64,000 bases of DNA, taken from an uncultured Collinsella sp. Lineage in GTDB: Bacteria; Actinomycetota; Coriobacteriia; Coriobacteriales; Coriobacteriaceae. The position numbers were made by a program, and so were the translations under genes. Position 1 is the first letter of the stretch. Each line of letters opens with the position of its first letter. Shown one piece after another: positions 32,356-41,265 of the stretch. Under the pieces are notes generated by a model. It was not told where the DNA came from, did no database searches, and saw only the letters and a program-made list of their open reading frames with translations. The stretch lies in the NCBI GenBank assembly GCA_934654835.1, contig CAKUGY010000001.1, positions 62,001-126,000 of the forward strand. Direction: 5' to 3'.

Positions 32356-32507
32356 TTTCAGCCTCCTGTATGACGTTATCTATACATTATCATACACGGA
32401 ATAAAGACAGATCAGAACAGAGGGAAAACGCCCCATCCGCAAAACGCAGACGGGGCATCTCCAACGAGCAACACGCAGCGCATCGGCGTCAGGTTTACAT
32501 GCACCAA

Positions 32508-32542
32508 CTTGGTGCAAAGTAACCTGCCCCCTTTGCACCAAG
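32508..32542. repeat. Hairpin repeat (CTTGGTGCAAAG stem)
   Basis: CTTGGTGCAAAG / CTTTGCACCAAG with loop TAACCTGCCCC. The layout and loop resemble the CCACCACAAAGG hairpins, but the stem differs. It lies 8 bases beyond the stop of the flavin oxidoreductase gene. Confidence 0.75.
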
Positions 32543-32549
32543 AGGTTGA

Positions 32550-34499
32550 CTAGAGGGCGCAGGCCACTTTGTAGCCGTCGCCGATGGCGTCGCGGATGTT
32601 GCCGCACTTGTTGGCGTCGCCCAGCACGTGGGCGGTAACGCCGGCAGCAGCCAGGTCGTCGGCCAGCTTGGTGTTGGGGCGGTAGCCCATCGCCAGCACC
32701 AGCGTATCGGCACCCGTGATGGTGTGGATCTCGCCGTCCTTCTCGTAGCTGATGGTGTCCTCGGTGATCTCGGTCACCTTGGCCTCGGTCAGCACGTGGA
32801 CGCCCTTAGAGAGCATGCGCGTGATGAGCACCGCGCGGCCAGCGCCACCCTCGTTGGCGGCGAGCGTCTTGGTCATCTCGATGACGGTGACGTCGCGGTT
32901 GGCCGGCGACAGGTCGTTGACCAGCGGGGCCAGGTAGTCAGCCGTCTCGCAGCCGACGGTACCGCCGCCCACGATGACGATCTTCTTGCCCGGGAATGCG
33001 TTGCCGCCCAGCAGGTCGTCAGCCGTCATGACCTGCTTAAAGTTCTGCATAAAGGCCGGAGCGACGGGCTCGGCACCATAGGCCAGGACGACCTCGTACC
33101 CGGCGTAGTCACGCTGAATGTCCTCGGCCGAAAGTTCGGTACCAAAGATGCACTTCACGCCGGCCTCGGCAAGACGGCGATACTGATACTTGATCACGCG
33201 GGTGAGCTCCTGCTTTGCCGGCGGAACAGCCGCGATGCGCATCTCGCCGCCCGGCTCGTCCTGCTTGTCCACGAGCACCACGTGGTGGCCACGCCTGGCG
33301 GCAATGAAGGCCGCCTCCATGCCCGCGGGACCGGCGCCCACGACGAGCACGTTCTTGGCCTCGGCGGCAGGCTCGTAGCCGGCCTCGTCGCGCTCGACAT
33401 CGGGGTTAACGGTGCAGGAGATACGCTTGCCAAACATGATGCCGTTCAGGCAGCGCAGGCAGCCGATGCAGGGGCGAATCTCGTCGGCGTTGCCGGCAGC
33501 CGCCTTGTTGCAGAACTCGGCATCGCACAGGTTGGCGCGGCCCATCATGCAGATGTCGGCGGCGCCGTCCTCGATCAGCTCCTCGGCAATCCATGCCTCG
33601 TTAATGCGGCCGACCGTGGCGACGGGAATGTTGACGTGCTTTTTGATCTCGCGCGAGCAGGCGGCGTGCGAAGCCTGCTGCGTGCCGGCGGCGGGAATCG
33701 CGGAACCGCGCTTGATGGTGGTGCCGCCCGAAACGTGGATCATATCGACGCCGGCCTTCTCCAGGCGACGCGAGACATAGATCATGTCGTTGAGAGTCAG
33801 GCCGCCATCGGTGTACTCGTCGCCCGAAATACGAACGTCGATGATGAAATCCTTGCCGCAGCGCTCGCGAATCTCGGCGATGACCTCGAGCAAGAAGCGC
33901 ATGCGCGCGTCAAGCGAGCCGCCGTACTCGTCGGTACGCTTGTTGTAGAGCGGGGTCAAGAAGCCACCGAGCATACCGTGGGCGTGGGCAGCATGAACCT
34001 CGACGCCATCGACGCCGGCCTTCTGCATACGCACAGCAGCGTCGCCAAACTGGTGCGTGAGCTCGTGAATCTCGTCAACCGTGATGGGGCGCGGCGCCTC
34101 GCGGGCATAGGACGGGCCCACGAAGGACGGGGCGATCAGGCGCGGCGTGCCCGGGATGTTAAAGGCCATGTAGGCGGGGTGGAAGAGCTGCGGCATGATC
34201 TTGCAGCCGTACTCGTGCACGGCGGCGGCGAGCTTTTCCCAACCGGGAATGAACGTGTCGTCGTAGCAGCACATATCGCCCGGCAGATAGGTATAGGTGG
34301 GCTCGACCGTCACGACCTCGGTGATAATGAGGCCCACGCCGCCCTTGGCACGGGCGCGGTAGTGATCGACCAGGTCGTCGGTCACATAGCCGTGGTCGGC
34401 CAGGTTGGTGGACACCGGCGGCATAAAGACACGGTTCTTGACCTCGGTCGTACCGACCTTGATCGGGCTAAAGAGCATCTGATAGGCGGAGGACTCCAT
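32550..34499 (-). CDS. NADH:flavin oxidoreductase, 2,4-dienoyl-CoA reductase/BaiH type
   Basis: A 649-residue three-part enzyme. Residues of about 1-340 form an old-yellow-enzyme TIM barrel with FMN (FSPIKVGTTEVKNRVFMPP, GVEVHAAHAHGMLGGFLTP). A 4Fe-4S site follows (CIGCLRCLNGIMFGKRISC). The C-terminal part binds FAD and NAD(P) (NVLVVGAGPAGMEAAFIAAR, KIVIVGGGTVGCETADYL). Relatives reduce dienoyl-CoA, bile-acid intermediates or other enones in anaerobes; the actual substrate here is unknown. The ATG at 34499 follows AAAGGA. A REP-like hairpin separates it from the upstream FeS oxidoreductase, so joint transcription is uncertain. Confidence 0.87.
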   Translation of the reverse strand: MESSAYQMLFSPIKVGTTEVKNRVFMPPVSTNLADHGYVTDDLVDHYRARAKGGVGLIITEVVTVEPTYTYLPGDMCCYDDTFIPGWEKLAAAVHEYGCKIMPQLFHPAYMAFNIPGTPRLIAPSFVGPSYAREAPRPITVDEIHELTHQFGDAAVRMQKAGVDGVEVHAAHAHGMLGGFLTPLYNKRTDEYGGSLDARMRFLLEVIAEIRERCGKDFIIDVRISGDEYTDGGLTLNDMIYVSRRLEKAGVDMIHVSGGTTIKRGSAIPAAGTQQASHAACSREIKKHVNIPVATVGRINEAWIAEELIEDGAADICMMGRANLCDAEFCNKAAAGNADEIRPCIGCLRCLNGIMFGKRISCTVNPDVERDEAGYEPAAEAKNVLVVGAGPAGMEAAFIAARRGHHVVLVDKQDEPGGEMRIAAVPPAKQELTRVIKYQYRRLAEAGVKCIFGTELSAEDIQRDYAGYEVVLAYGAEPVAPAFMQNFKQVMTADDLLGGNAFPGKKIVIVGGGTVGCETADYLAPLVNDLSPANRDVTVIEMTKTLAANEGGAGRAVLITRMLSKGVHVLTEAKVTEITEDTISYEKDGEIHTITGADTLVLAMGYRPNTKLADDLAAAGVTAHVLGDANKCGNIRDAIGDGYKVACAL

Positions 34500-34615
34500 A
34501 CAGGCTTCCTTTCGTTTGAGCCGCGTGGCGGCACTTGCTGATTCCCCTATCGTACCAGCAACCGCCTGGTGCGCGACCTCACACGCTCCCCCACCTTTTG
34601 CTCGACCCATAAAAA

Positions 34616-34682
34616 AGTTGCGGTGGAATACGGAGCAATTGAGGCTTTTGACAGCCAAAACAGTCCGTATTTCACCGCAACT
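34616..34682. repeat. REP-like hairpin (GTTGCGGTGRAATA family), copy 4
   Basis: AGTTGCGGTGGAATACGGA pairs with TCCGTATTTCACCGCAACT. This is the most regular copy: the outer 19 bases pair with a single G-T mismatch, and inner GGCTTTTGACAGCC adds a small hairpin. Confidence 0.88.
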
Positions 34683-34699
34683 GATAAGGGTGGGATGGG

Positions 34700-35917
34700 T
34701 TAGAGGCCCAGGTAGGATGTCATGCCTTCGACGGCAAGCCTGGCGCCGGCCACGGCATGGACCACGGTGAGCGGGCCGTTGACCACGTCGCCGGCGGCAA
34801 AGACGCCGGGCACAGTGGTCATGCCGTGCTCATCGACCGAAAGCAGGCCACGATGATCGGTCTCCAGACCGCCCGTCGTAAGCACGAGCTTATCCTTGGG
34901 CACCTGCGAGGCCGCGATGACGATGGTATCGGCCGCGGCATGGTCGAGCTCTTCCTCGTAGCCCACCACGTTGTTGTCCTCGTCAAAGATGGCCGTCTCG
35001 AACACGGGGCCGTTATCGTCGATAGCGTAGATGGCCTTGCCGCACACGATCTCGGCACCGTCGAGCTCGGTCAGCTCGACCTCGTCGTCAATTGCCGAGA
35101 TGTGGCGCGAGCGGGCATACACGGTGACCTTGCGAGCGCCCGAGCGCAGCGCGGTACGGGCAACATCCATAGCGACGTTACCGGCGCCGATAACCGCCAC
35201 GTTCTGCCCGATCGCCACACTTGTGGGGTCGACCAGATAGTCGATACCAAACAGCACGTTACCGCGCGACTCGCCGGGGATTCCCAGCTTGCGGGCACGC
35301 CAAGTGCCGGTGCCCACAAAGACCGCGTCATAACCGTCGCGCAGCAGATCGTCGATATGCAGCGCGCCGCCGATGGTGGTCGAGGGACGCACGCGCACGC
35401 CGAGCGAGCACATCACGTGGCGGTACTTTTGCACCAGCGAGCGCGGCAGACGGAACTCGGGGATGCCGTACTCCAGCACGCCGCCGATCTCGGGGCGCTG
35501 CTCAAACACGGTGACAGCGCAGCCCAGCTGGGCCATCTTAATCGCCACGGTAATACCGGCAGGACCCGAGCCGACCACAGCGACCTGCTTGCCGCACGAC
35601 GGCGCAGGCTTCCACTCCTTGCGGTCGAGGTAGGCCGTGGAGATATAGTTCTCGATGCTCGAAAAATGCACCGGCGTGCCCTTGCGACCCTGAACGCACG
35701 AGCCCTCGCACTGGCCCGAATGGTTGCACACCATGGAGCAGACCGCGCTCATGGGGTTGTTCTGGAACAGCAGCTCGCCCGCTTCCTCCAGACGACGTTG
35801 CTTAAACAGATCGATGACCTGCGGAATAGGCGTCTGCACCGGGCAGCCCTTGATCTGGCAGAACGCCCTTTTGCAGCCCAGACAACGATTTGCTTCCTCG
35901 ACGATGTGGATAGCCAC
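34700..35917 (-). CDS. GltD-like NAD(P)-dependent FeS/FAD oxidoreductase
   Basis: A 405-residue protein like the small subunit of glutamate synthase. N-terminal cysteines for two 4Fe-4S clusters appear in RCLGCKRAFCQIKGCPVQTP and VCSMVCNHSGQCEGSCVQG; FAD binding is at VAVVGSGPAGITVAIKMAQ and NAD(P) binding at VAVIGAGNVAMDVARTALR; AAGDVVNG is the C-terminal FAD motif. No large glutamate synthase subunit is near, so it is probably a stand-alone electron-transfer module, perhaps for the flavin enzyme encoded downstream. It starts at a GTG (35915-35917) after AGAGGGG. Its partner is unknown. Confidence 0.87.
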   Translation of the reverse strand: MAIHIVEEANRCLGCKRAFCQIKGCPVQTPIPQVIDLFKQRRLEEAGELLFQNNPMSAVCSMVCNHSGQCEGSCVQGRKGTPVHFSSIENYISTAYLDRKEWKPAPSCGKQVAVVGSGPAGITVAIKMAQLGCAVTVFEQRPEIGGVLEYGIPEFRLPRSLVQKYRHVMCSLGVRVRPSTTIGGALHIDDLLRDGYDAVFVGTGTWRARKLGIPGESRGNVLFGIDYLVDPTSVAIGQNVAVIGAGNVAMDVARTALRSGARKVTVYARSRHISAIDDEVELTELDGAEIVCGKAIYAIDDNGPVFETAIFDEDNNVVGYEEELDHAAADTIVIAASQVPKDKLVLTTGGLETDHRGLLSVDEHGMTTVPGVFAAGDVVNGPLTVVHAVAGARLAVEGMTSYLGL

Positions 35918-35945
35918 GCGATTCCCCTCTTATCTAACCCAATAG

Positions 35946-35974
35946 GGCGACGGCGAAAACACCTCGCCGTCGCC
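35946..35974 (-). terminator. Hairpin after the TIM-barrel gene
   Basis: GGCGACGGCGA / TCGCCGTCGCC with a 7-nt loop, 43 bases past the stop of the upstream operon; on the minus strand the tail is weakly T-rich. Confidence 0.65.
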
Positions 35975-36016
35975 TAACACCAGTAGTCCGATCGGCCACC
36001 ATGGCCGTCGGCAACA

Positions 36017-36922
36017 TTACAGCTCGCGATGCGCGCCCTCGCAGCGCGCAGACATGCTCTGCAACGTGGTCAAACAGCCCAACGCCGTTGCGGGCACGCT
36101 GTTCTCGACCACACACGGAACGCCAGGGCAAGCTGCGGCGGCCCAGGCAACGACGGGCTCAAAGTCATAACGGCCCGTCTCGCCCACGCCATGGCACACC
36201 AGACGCGAGCCCGTGCCGTCGCACCAGCCGGCCTCGTCCTCGTTATCCACGACCTCGTAGTCCTTCGCGTGCAGCACGCGTACCTTGCTGCCGCACAGGT
36301 AGAGCATGCGCGAGGTAATCTCCTGCGCCTCACCGACAACGCTGGGATGCAGCAGCGACACCGGGTCGTAAATCACACCGAGCGCCGAGCTCGGCACGCG
36401 CTCGAGCACCTCGCGGCAACGCTCCGGCGTGTTAACAGTCTCGTTCCAGCCGGGCTCGATCAAGATTTGGCCGCCCATAGCCCCGGCACGAGTGCAGATA
36501 TGCTTGAGACCCTCCACAAATGCGTCGAGCGCCTCGTCGGTCATGCGATCGTCCGCCACAGCGTTCTGCACGTTAGGACGACCGGTCTCGGTACCCACCG
36601 GACAGCCGCCGAGCATCTTGGCAAAGTTCAGGCATGCCTCGTACTCGGCATAGTTGTCCATCAGCTGTTGGCGATCGGGCGTCGCCAGGTTTTTATAACA
36701 ACCGAACACAGCGACCGAGACGCCCGCCTCGTCGAGTACCGCACGCAGGTGGTCGGCAAGCTCGCGCGTCAGGCCCAAACGGTTGATGCCCATCGACTTA
36801 TAGAGTACCTTGCTCGGGAGCTGGATGCACGAAAAGCCCAGCTCGCCCGCCATGCGAATGCGCTCCTCGACCGTCCCCTGCGGAAGGTCGTGCAGGCGCA
36901 CGCCCGGAGTAATAGCCCCCAC
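36017..36922 (-). CDS. Sugar phosphate isomerase/epimerase-like TIM-barrel protein
   Basis: A protein of about 301 residues of the AP-endonuclease-2 superfamily, with IRMAGELGFSCIQLPSKV, VAVFGCYKNLATPDR, GGQILIEPGWNETVNTPERC (metal glutamate), VIYDPVSLLHPS and a late VENSVPATALG. Such proteins isomerise or epimerise sugars or sugar acids with a divalent metal. It follows the GH105 gene directly: I take the GTG at 36922 as start, overlapping or abutting the GH105 stop (36924) with AAGGGA upstream; a TTG at 36970 is the longer alternative. Being last in the pectin operon, it may act on a released sugar, but substrate is unknown. Confidence 0.75.
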   Translation of the reverse strand: MGAITPGVRLHDLPQGTVEERIRMAGELGFSCIQLPSKVLYKSMGINRLGLTRELADHLRAVLDEAGVSVAVFGCYKNLATPDRQQLMDNYAEYEACLNFAKMLGGCPVGTETGRPNVQNAVADDRMTDEALDAFVEGLKHICTRAGAMGGQILIEPGWNETVNTPERCREVLERVPSSALGVIYDPVSLLHPSVVGEAQEITSRMLYLCGSKVRVLHAKDYEVVDNEDEAGWCDGTGSRLVCHGVGETGRYDFEPVVAWAAAACPGVPCVVENSVPATALGCLTTLQSMSARCEGAHREL

Positions 36923-36923
36923 G

Positions 36924-38162
36924 CTATTCACATCCCTTGCAAGCGTTGATGCCCGGGGTGTATCCGCCAAACGGATCCTCGATGGAGCATACGCCCGAAG
37001 GGGCCAACGGATCGCGCTTGCCGGCCAGCTTGTCGTGGTGCATGGTCTCGATATAGGCCAGCACCAGCGGCGCCACGCCCTTCGCGTCGTTTTTGACGAT
37101 GGGCTCGCTCATGTAGTAGCCAAAGGTGCCCTCGCGGTGCGTGGTGTTGCCCAGGCCCGCGACCAGGCAGATGTTGTCGAGTGCCAGCTGCCCATCATGC
37201 TCGGACAGGCAGGTCTCGCAGATGCCGTCGAAGGCGCGGCGGCCATGCTGGTAGTAGCGCTCGCCCAGCACGCCCAGGCGCACGCCCTTCATGATGGCGT
37301 TGGCAAAGATGGCGCTGCCGCTCTCCTCCAGATAGTTGGGGGCGATGTTAGGCAGGTTGATGACCTGGTGCCACATGCCGGTCTTCTCGTCCTGATACGG
37401 CAGCATGGCATCGATCAGGTCGTGGAACATCTTGCGGATCTCGTCCTTCTCGGCCGACATCGAAGGCGGCATGAGCTCCCAGGTATCGATGAGCGCCATG
37501 GCAAACCAACCCTCGGCACGCAGCCAGAAGTTGGCCGAAAGGCCGGTGACCGGATCGCACCAGAACTGCTTGCGGCTCGCGTCGTAGGCGTGATAGTACA
37601 GGCCGTTGAGCGGGTTGCGCATCAGGTCGTGCACGACCTGGAACATATGGAAGCTGTCCGAGCAGGCACGGCGGTTGTGGAAGCTCAGCTCGTACTGCAT
37701 GTAGAACGGCTGCGCCATGTACATGCCGTCGAGCCAAATCTGGTTGGGGTAGACGGCCTTGTGCCAGAAGACGCCCTCTTTGGTGCGCGGCTGGGACTCG
37801 AGCTGACGGTAAATGGTGTCCATGGCGGCACGGTATTTGGGCTTGCCAACCAGGTCATACAGCTTATAGAGGGTCTTGCCCGCGTTGACGTTGTCGAGAT
37901 TGTACTCCTCGGGGTTGTAATGCTTGATGGTGCCGTCTTCCTGGACAAAGAAGTCGATATAGTCGTCAGCGAAGGTCAGGTAGCGCTGCTCACCCGTGAT
38001 CTCGTACAGCTCGATGAGCGCCTTGATCATGCAGCCATCGATGTAGTTCCAGGTGTTCTCCTTGCCGGCACGGAGCTTTTCGATGTTCCAGGCCGGCGCC
38101 TGCGGCGTGGAAGTCTCGATCAACTGCTCGATGTAACGGTCCAGAATCTGATTGCAACCCAT
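36924..38162 (-). CDS. GH105 unsaturated rhamnogalacturonyl/galacturonyl hydrolase
   Basis: A 412-residue (alpha/alpha)6-barrel enzyme that removes the 4,5-unsaturated uronate left at the non-reducing end by pectate or rhamnogalacturonan lyases. It shows NTWNYIDGCMIKALIELYE, FWHKAVYPNQIWLDGMYMAQP (with the catalytic aspartate of family 105 likely in WLDG), LSANFWLRAEGWFAMALID and MWHQVINLPN. No signal peptide is present, so it acts in the cytoplasm on imported oligosaccharides. The product should enter the DhuI/KduD route seen at 29736-31426. AGAGGGG precedes the ATG. Two GGTGAACGTTAACC operators lie just upstream. Confidence 0.9.
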   Translation of the reverse strand: MGCNQILDRYIEQLIETSTPQAPAWNIEKLRAGKENTWNYIDGCMIKALIELYEITGEQRYLTFADDYIDFFVQEDGTIKHYNPEEYNLDNVNAGKTLYKLYDLVGKPKYRAAMDTIYRQLESQPRTKEGVFWHKAVYPNQIWLDGMYMAQPFYMQYELSFHNRRACSDSFHMFQVVHDLMRNPLNGLYYHAYDASRKQFWCDPVTGLSANFWLRAEGWFAMALIDTWELMPPSMSAEKDEIRKMFHDLIDAMLPYQDEKTGMWHQVINLPNIAPNYLEESGSAIFANAIMKGVRLGVLGERYYQHGRRAFDGICETCLSEHDGQLALDNICLVAGLGNTTHREGTFGYYMSEPIVKNDAKGVAPLVLAYIETMHHDKLAGKRDPLAPSGVCSIEDPFGGYTPGINACKGCE

Positions 38163-38188
38163 TGCTGTCCCCTCTGACGTTAATGATG

Positions 38189-38250
38189 GGTGAACGTTAA
38201 CCTTAGTGTAACGCGAACGGGGAATGTAGGGTGAACGTTAACCCTACATT
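38189..38250. promoter_or_regulatory. Two uronate-type operators before GH105
   Basis: GGTGAACGTTAACC (38189-38202) and a 28-base palindrome AATGTAGGGTGAACGTTAAC... (38223-38250) with 10-bp perfect outer arms. Both contain the TGAACGTT core. They separate the SGNH esterase gene from GH105, so GH105 can be controlled on its own. Confidence 0.7.
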
Positions 38251-38269
38251 CCTCGCGAACGGCAGACTT

Positions 38270-38941
38270 TTAGCGGCAAACGGCAGCTAAGCCCGCGGCG
38301 ATGCGATGCGCCAGGCGCTCATAGCCAGCCGGGCTGTAGTGCAGGCCGTCGGGCATATAGAGCTCGCGATGCTCCGGCAAAAACGGGCTGATGCCGCTCT
38401 GAGCGTACAGGTCGATTACCGGCACCGAGTAGTGGTCGCAAACCTCGAGCATCGCCTGCACGTACGCGCTCTGCGTCAGGCCCAGGTGGTTGAGCTCGTT
38501 GCTCGCCGGAATATCCTTCTCGTGCTTGCCACTTGTCTTGCACGGCGTCATAAACACGAGCTTTGCCTGGGGCGAGCGCGCCGTGATGGTGCGGATCAGA
38601 TAATCGACCGCGCCATAGAACTCATGCACATCGGTGCTGCCCAACTCGCCGAGCGGCACGTTGCGGCTAAAGTCGTTGACGCCGCCAAAGACGACATAGA
38701 CATCGGCCGCGTCATCGATACCGTCCAGACGCTCGACAAACGAATCGGTACGGTCCGCCTTAATGGCAATGCGCGAGCCCTTGATGCCATAGTTTTCGAC
38801 GGTTGCACCGCCCAGCAGCGCGCCCAGGTGCGTGGTCCAGGAGATGTCGTTGCCGCCTGCGCCGCATCCGTTATCGCCCCATGTGGTCGAATCGCCAAAG
38901 CAGCAGATGGTCGATTCGCTCAAGGTCTTCGTCGGTTTCAT
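38270..38941 (-). CDS. SGNH/GDSL-type esterase
   Basis: A protein of about 223 residues with the SGNH blocks: ICCFGDSTTWGDNG (nucleophile serine), block II near NYGIKGSRIA, block III FGGVNDFSRN, and block V DGLHYSPAGYERLA (Asp-His). In a pectin locus it most likely removes acetyl groups from galacturonate or rhamnogalacturonan oligomers. No signal peptide is seen. Two ATGs compete: 38947 (only three bases after GGAGG) and 38941 (about eight bases); I chose the latter. It follows the CE8-esterase gene by about 80 bases on the same strand. Confidence 0.85.
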   Translation of the reverse strand: MKPTKTLSESTICCFGDSTTWGDNGCGAGGNDISWTTHLGALLGGATVENYGIKGSRIAIKADRTDSFVERLDGIDDAADVYVVFGGVNDFSRNVPLGELGSTDVHEFYGAVDYLIRTITARSPQAKLVFMTPCKTSGKHEKDIPASNELNHLGLTQSAYVQAMLEVCDHYSVPVIDLYAQSGISPFLPEHRELYMPDGLHYSPAGYERLAHRIAAGLAAVCR

Positions 38942-39018
38942 GTTCATACTCCTCCCCGCCCACACGGCGGTCTTTGGTCTTATCAGTCATTACCGTTTGC
39001 TCACGCTACGCCCATGGC

Positions 39019-41181
39019 CTACGAGCAGACCCCGGCAGCGTGCTCGTCGAGCCACTCAATGTCCTCGGCAAGATGCGCAACACCCAAATGGTGCCCGCCC
39101 GGGCAAACCTCGTGCGACAGGCCGTCGGCATGCCCCACGAGCTTATAGGCATCGCGAACGATATCGAGCTGCTCGTCCACGTTCGCAAGCCCACGGGCAC
39201 CATTAAGATGATCGCCTTCGCAGCTCTGCACCAACAGCGGGCGCGGCGCAATGAGCGAGGCGATGTCACCCATATCGAGCAGGCGCCACAGCCCCGGCAC
39301 ATAGTTGCAGCTGCAGTTGCCGTTGAGGTGCAGCAGCGAATCGTCGACACCGTACAGATAGCCCGAGACAAACGCCTTGCGCACGCGCGGATCAAGCGCC
39401 GCCAGGTACAGCGTCATGTATCCGCCACCCGAAAAGCCAAAGCAACCCAGGTCGTCCATGGCAATGTCGCCGCGCGCCTCCAGGTAGTCGATCAGGCGCA
39501 TGTTGTCCCAGGCGTTGAGGCCCGCAACGGTAAGGCCCAGCGGCTCGGCCGTGCGCGCCTGATTCAGGCACGTCCCGCGCAGGAAACTGTTCTCGTCATC
39601 GCCCTGGCCCTTCCAGTCGCGACGGTATCCCCAACCGCGAGCATCGGGGCAGACGGCCACATAGCCCATGCGTGCCAGGCGCAGACCGTAGTCGTAGTTG
39701 AACTTACGCACGGCGTCGTCGACCGCCGGCACGCCCGTCACACCCGCAACACTTGCGGCGCCGGCGCCCTGGTGGCCGTGAGGGCAGATATAGCAGCGCT
39801 TGAGTCCCCGCTCGTCAAGCTTTGGGCGAGACGGTTCCAACAGGTAGAACGGCATCCACACATCGCGCTCAACCTGCAGCAATGCATGGGTGCGCACAAT
39901 GCCGCCGGCAATCTGTACGCGGCCGAGTTCACGAACCTCAATCGAGGCACGATCCATAAGCGAAAGACCCAAGACATCGTACAAACGGGCTCTGGTCGCA
40001 ACTTTCCACGCCTCAAAATCCGCAGGCGTCTTGCCCGCAAAGGCGGCTTTGCGCCCCTCGCGCTTCAGTCGGGCGCGCAGAGCAGGCTCGTCTTCGTAGT
40101 AAGTCTCGATATGCACCGTACGACCGTTGGCAGACAGGTCGGCTGTCTCCACCGCATCGCCGTCGCCGCCCTCGGGATCCCAGTCATCCGCACCGGCAGG
40201 CACGTGCCCACGTGCATAGCGCTCTGCATCCCGATCGCCCAGGCGATGTGCCCACGACGCCCAGGCGCTCGTATCCCCTGCCGGGCCAAACAAGGCGCCG
40301 CCGCCATACAAAGCGGTATCGTGTGCGGCCGGCTTGTTCCAATCCCACCAGCCCTCGGGTGAAATATGGGCGCCAAGCCAGCAATCGATCAACACGGTCT
40401 GGGCCCACTCGCGCCACGGACGACCCAGGTAGACCGACCCTGGAGCAGTGCCTTCGTCTGCCGTAAAGGAACAACCATGGAACACGAATCCATACGGCTC
40501 GCCCTCGGGCGTGGATGCCGCCGTTACGTATCCGTTTACGTCCATATCGCGATTGAGCGACCGAATCTCACAGCCCTCAAAGTAGGCACACGCCCCACCA
40601 AAGATAAAGTCGACATCGCCGGCAATAAGGCAGCGACGATAGTACTGCCGACCCACACGACGAGGTGCAAACTGCTTGGGACCCATGAACCCGCCCGGCT
40701 TAACCTCGCGCGGCGGCAACGGACCCGCAAACAGCGTGTCCTGATGTCCCAAAATGCGGCAGGCGTCGACAACCAGGCGGTCGCCATCGGCATACAGGGC
40801 AATTGCCTGACCGACCTCGCGCCCGTCGCCCGCATCGTTTTTGATCGTAAGGTTTGCAAGCGTCACGTCATCGGCATCGACCAGTACCGTATACGTACGG
40901 AAGGTGCCGAGCTTTCCGTCCTGGCCGCTACCGTCCCCAGGGGGCATCTTGGCGCCCAGGCCGCCCACGATGCGTACGCTATCGGCCGTCTCGCCCTCAA
41001 TCGTCACATGCGGACGGCGAATCTCGACCCGCTCTCGGTACTCGCCCGGCGCCACCAGCACGCGCACCGGCACAGTCTTATCGGGCACGCACCGTTCCAC
41101 CGCCTCTAGAGCTGCCGAAACGCTGCGATACGCGCCTTCGCGCACGAGCGATACCTCAAAGAGCCGCTCTTTGTCACTCAT
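39019..41181 (-). CDS. CE8 pectin methylesterase fused to an alpha/beta-hydrolase esterase
   Basis: A 720-residue bifunctional esterase. Residues of about 1-330 are a pectin methylesterase beta-helix: VLVAPGEYRERVEI, GQAIALYADGDRLVVDAC (Gln), ILGHQDTLFAG (first Asp), CLIAGDVDFIFGGACAYFEG (catalytic Asp), VYLGRPWREWAQTVLID (Arg/Trp). Residues of about 390-720 are an alpha/beta hydrolase with nucleophile elbow GCFGFSGGGYMTLYL and late HEVCPGGHHLG, of the acetyl-xylan-esterase/dienelactone-hydrolase type. One chain could thus strip methyl and acetyl esters. There is no signal peptide, unlike secreted CE8 enzymes, so it should work on imported oligogalacturonides. The ATG at 41181 is used; RBS is weak. 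Confidence 0.88.
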   Translation of the reverse strand: MSDKERLFEVSLVREGAYRSVSAALEAVERCVPDKTVPVRVLVAPGEYRERVEIRRPHVTIEGETADSVRIVGGLGAKMPPGDGSGQDGKLGTFRTYTVLVDADDVTLANLTIKNDAGDGREVGQAIALYADGDRLVVDACRILGHQDTLFAGPLPPREVKPGGFMGPKQFAPRRVGRQYYRRCLIAGDVDFIFGGACAYFEGCEIRSLNRDMDVNGYVTAASTPEGEPYGFVFHGCSFTADEGTAPGSVYLGRPWREWAQTVLIDCWLGAHISPEGWWDWNKPAAHDTALYGGGALFGPAGDTSAWASWAHRLGDRDAERYARGHVPAGADDWDPEGGDGDAVETADLSANGRTVHIETYYEDEPALRARLKREGRKAAFAGKTPADFEAWKVATRARLYDVLGLSLMDRASIEVRELGRVQIAGGIVRTHALLQVERDVWMPFYLLEPSRPKLDERGLKRCYICPHGHQGAGAASVAGVTGVPAVDDAVRKFNYDYGLRLARMGYVAVCPDARGWGYRRDWKGQGDDENSFLRGTCLNQARTAEPLGLTVAGLNAWDNMRLIDYLEARGDIAMDDLGCFGFSGGGYMTLYLAALDPRVRKAFVSGYLYGVDDSLLHLNGNCSCNYVPGLWRLLDMGDIASLIAPRPLLVQSCEGDHLNGARGLANVDEQLDIVRDAYKLVGHADGLSHEVCPGGHHLGVAHLAEDIEWLDEHAAGVCS

Positions 41182-41265
41182 TTGTCACCATGCTTTCTAT
41201 TGCAGAACAATCGCGGGCATCGCCCGTCAATCGCCCTTGCGACCTGTCACAATTGCCGCATTGAC

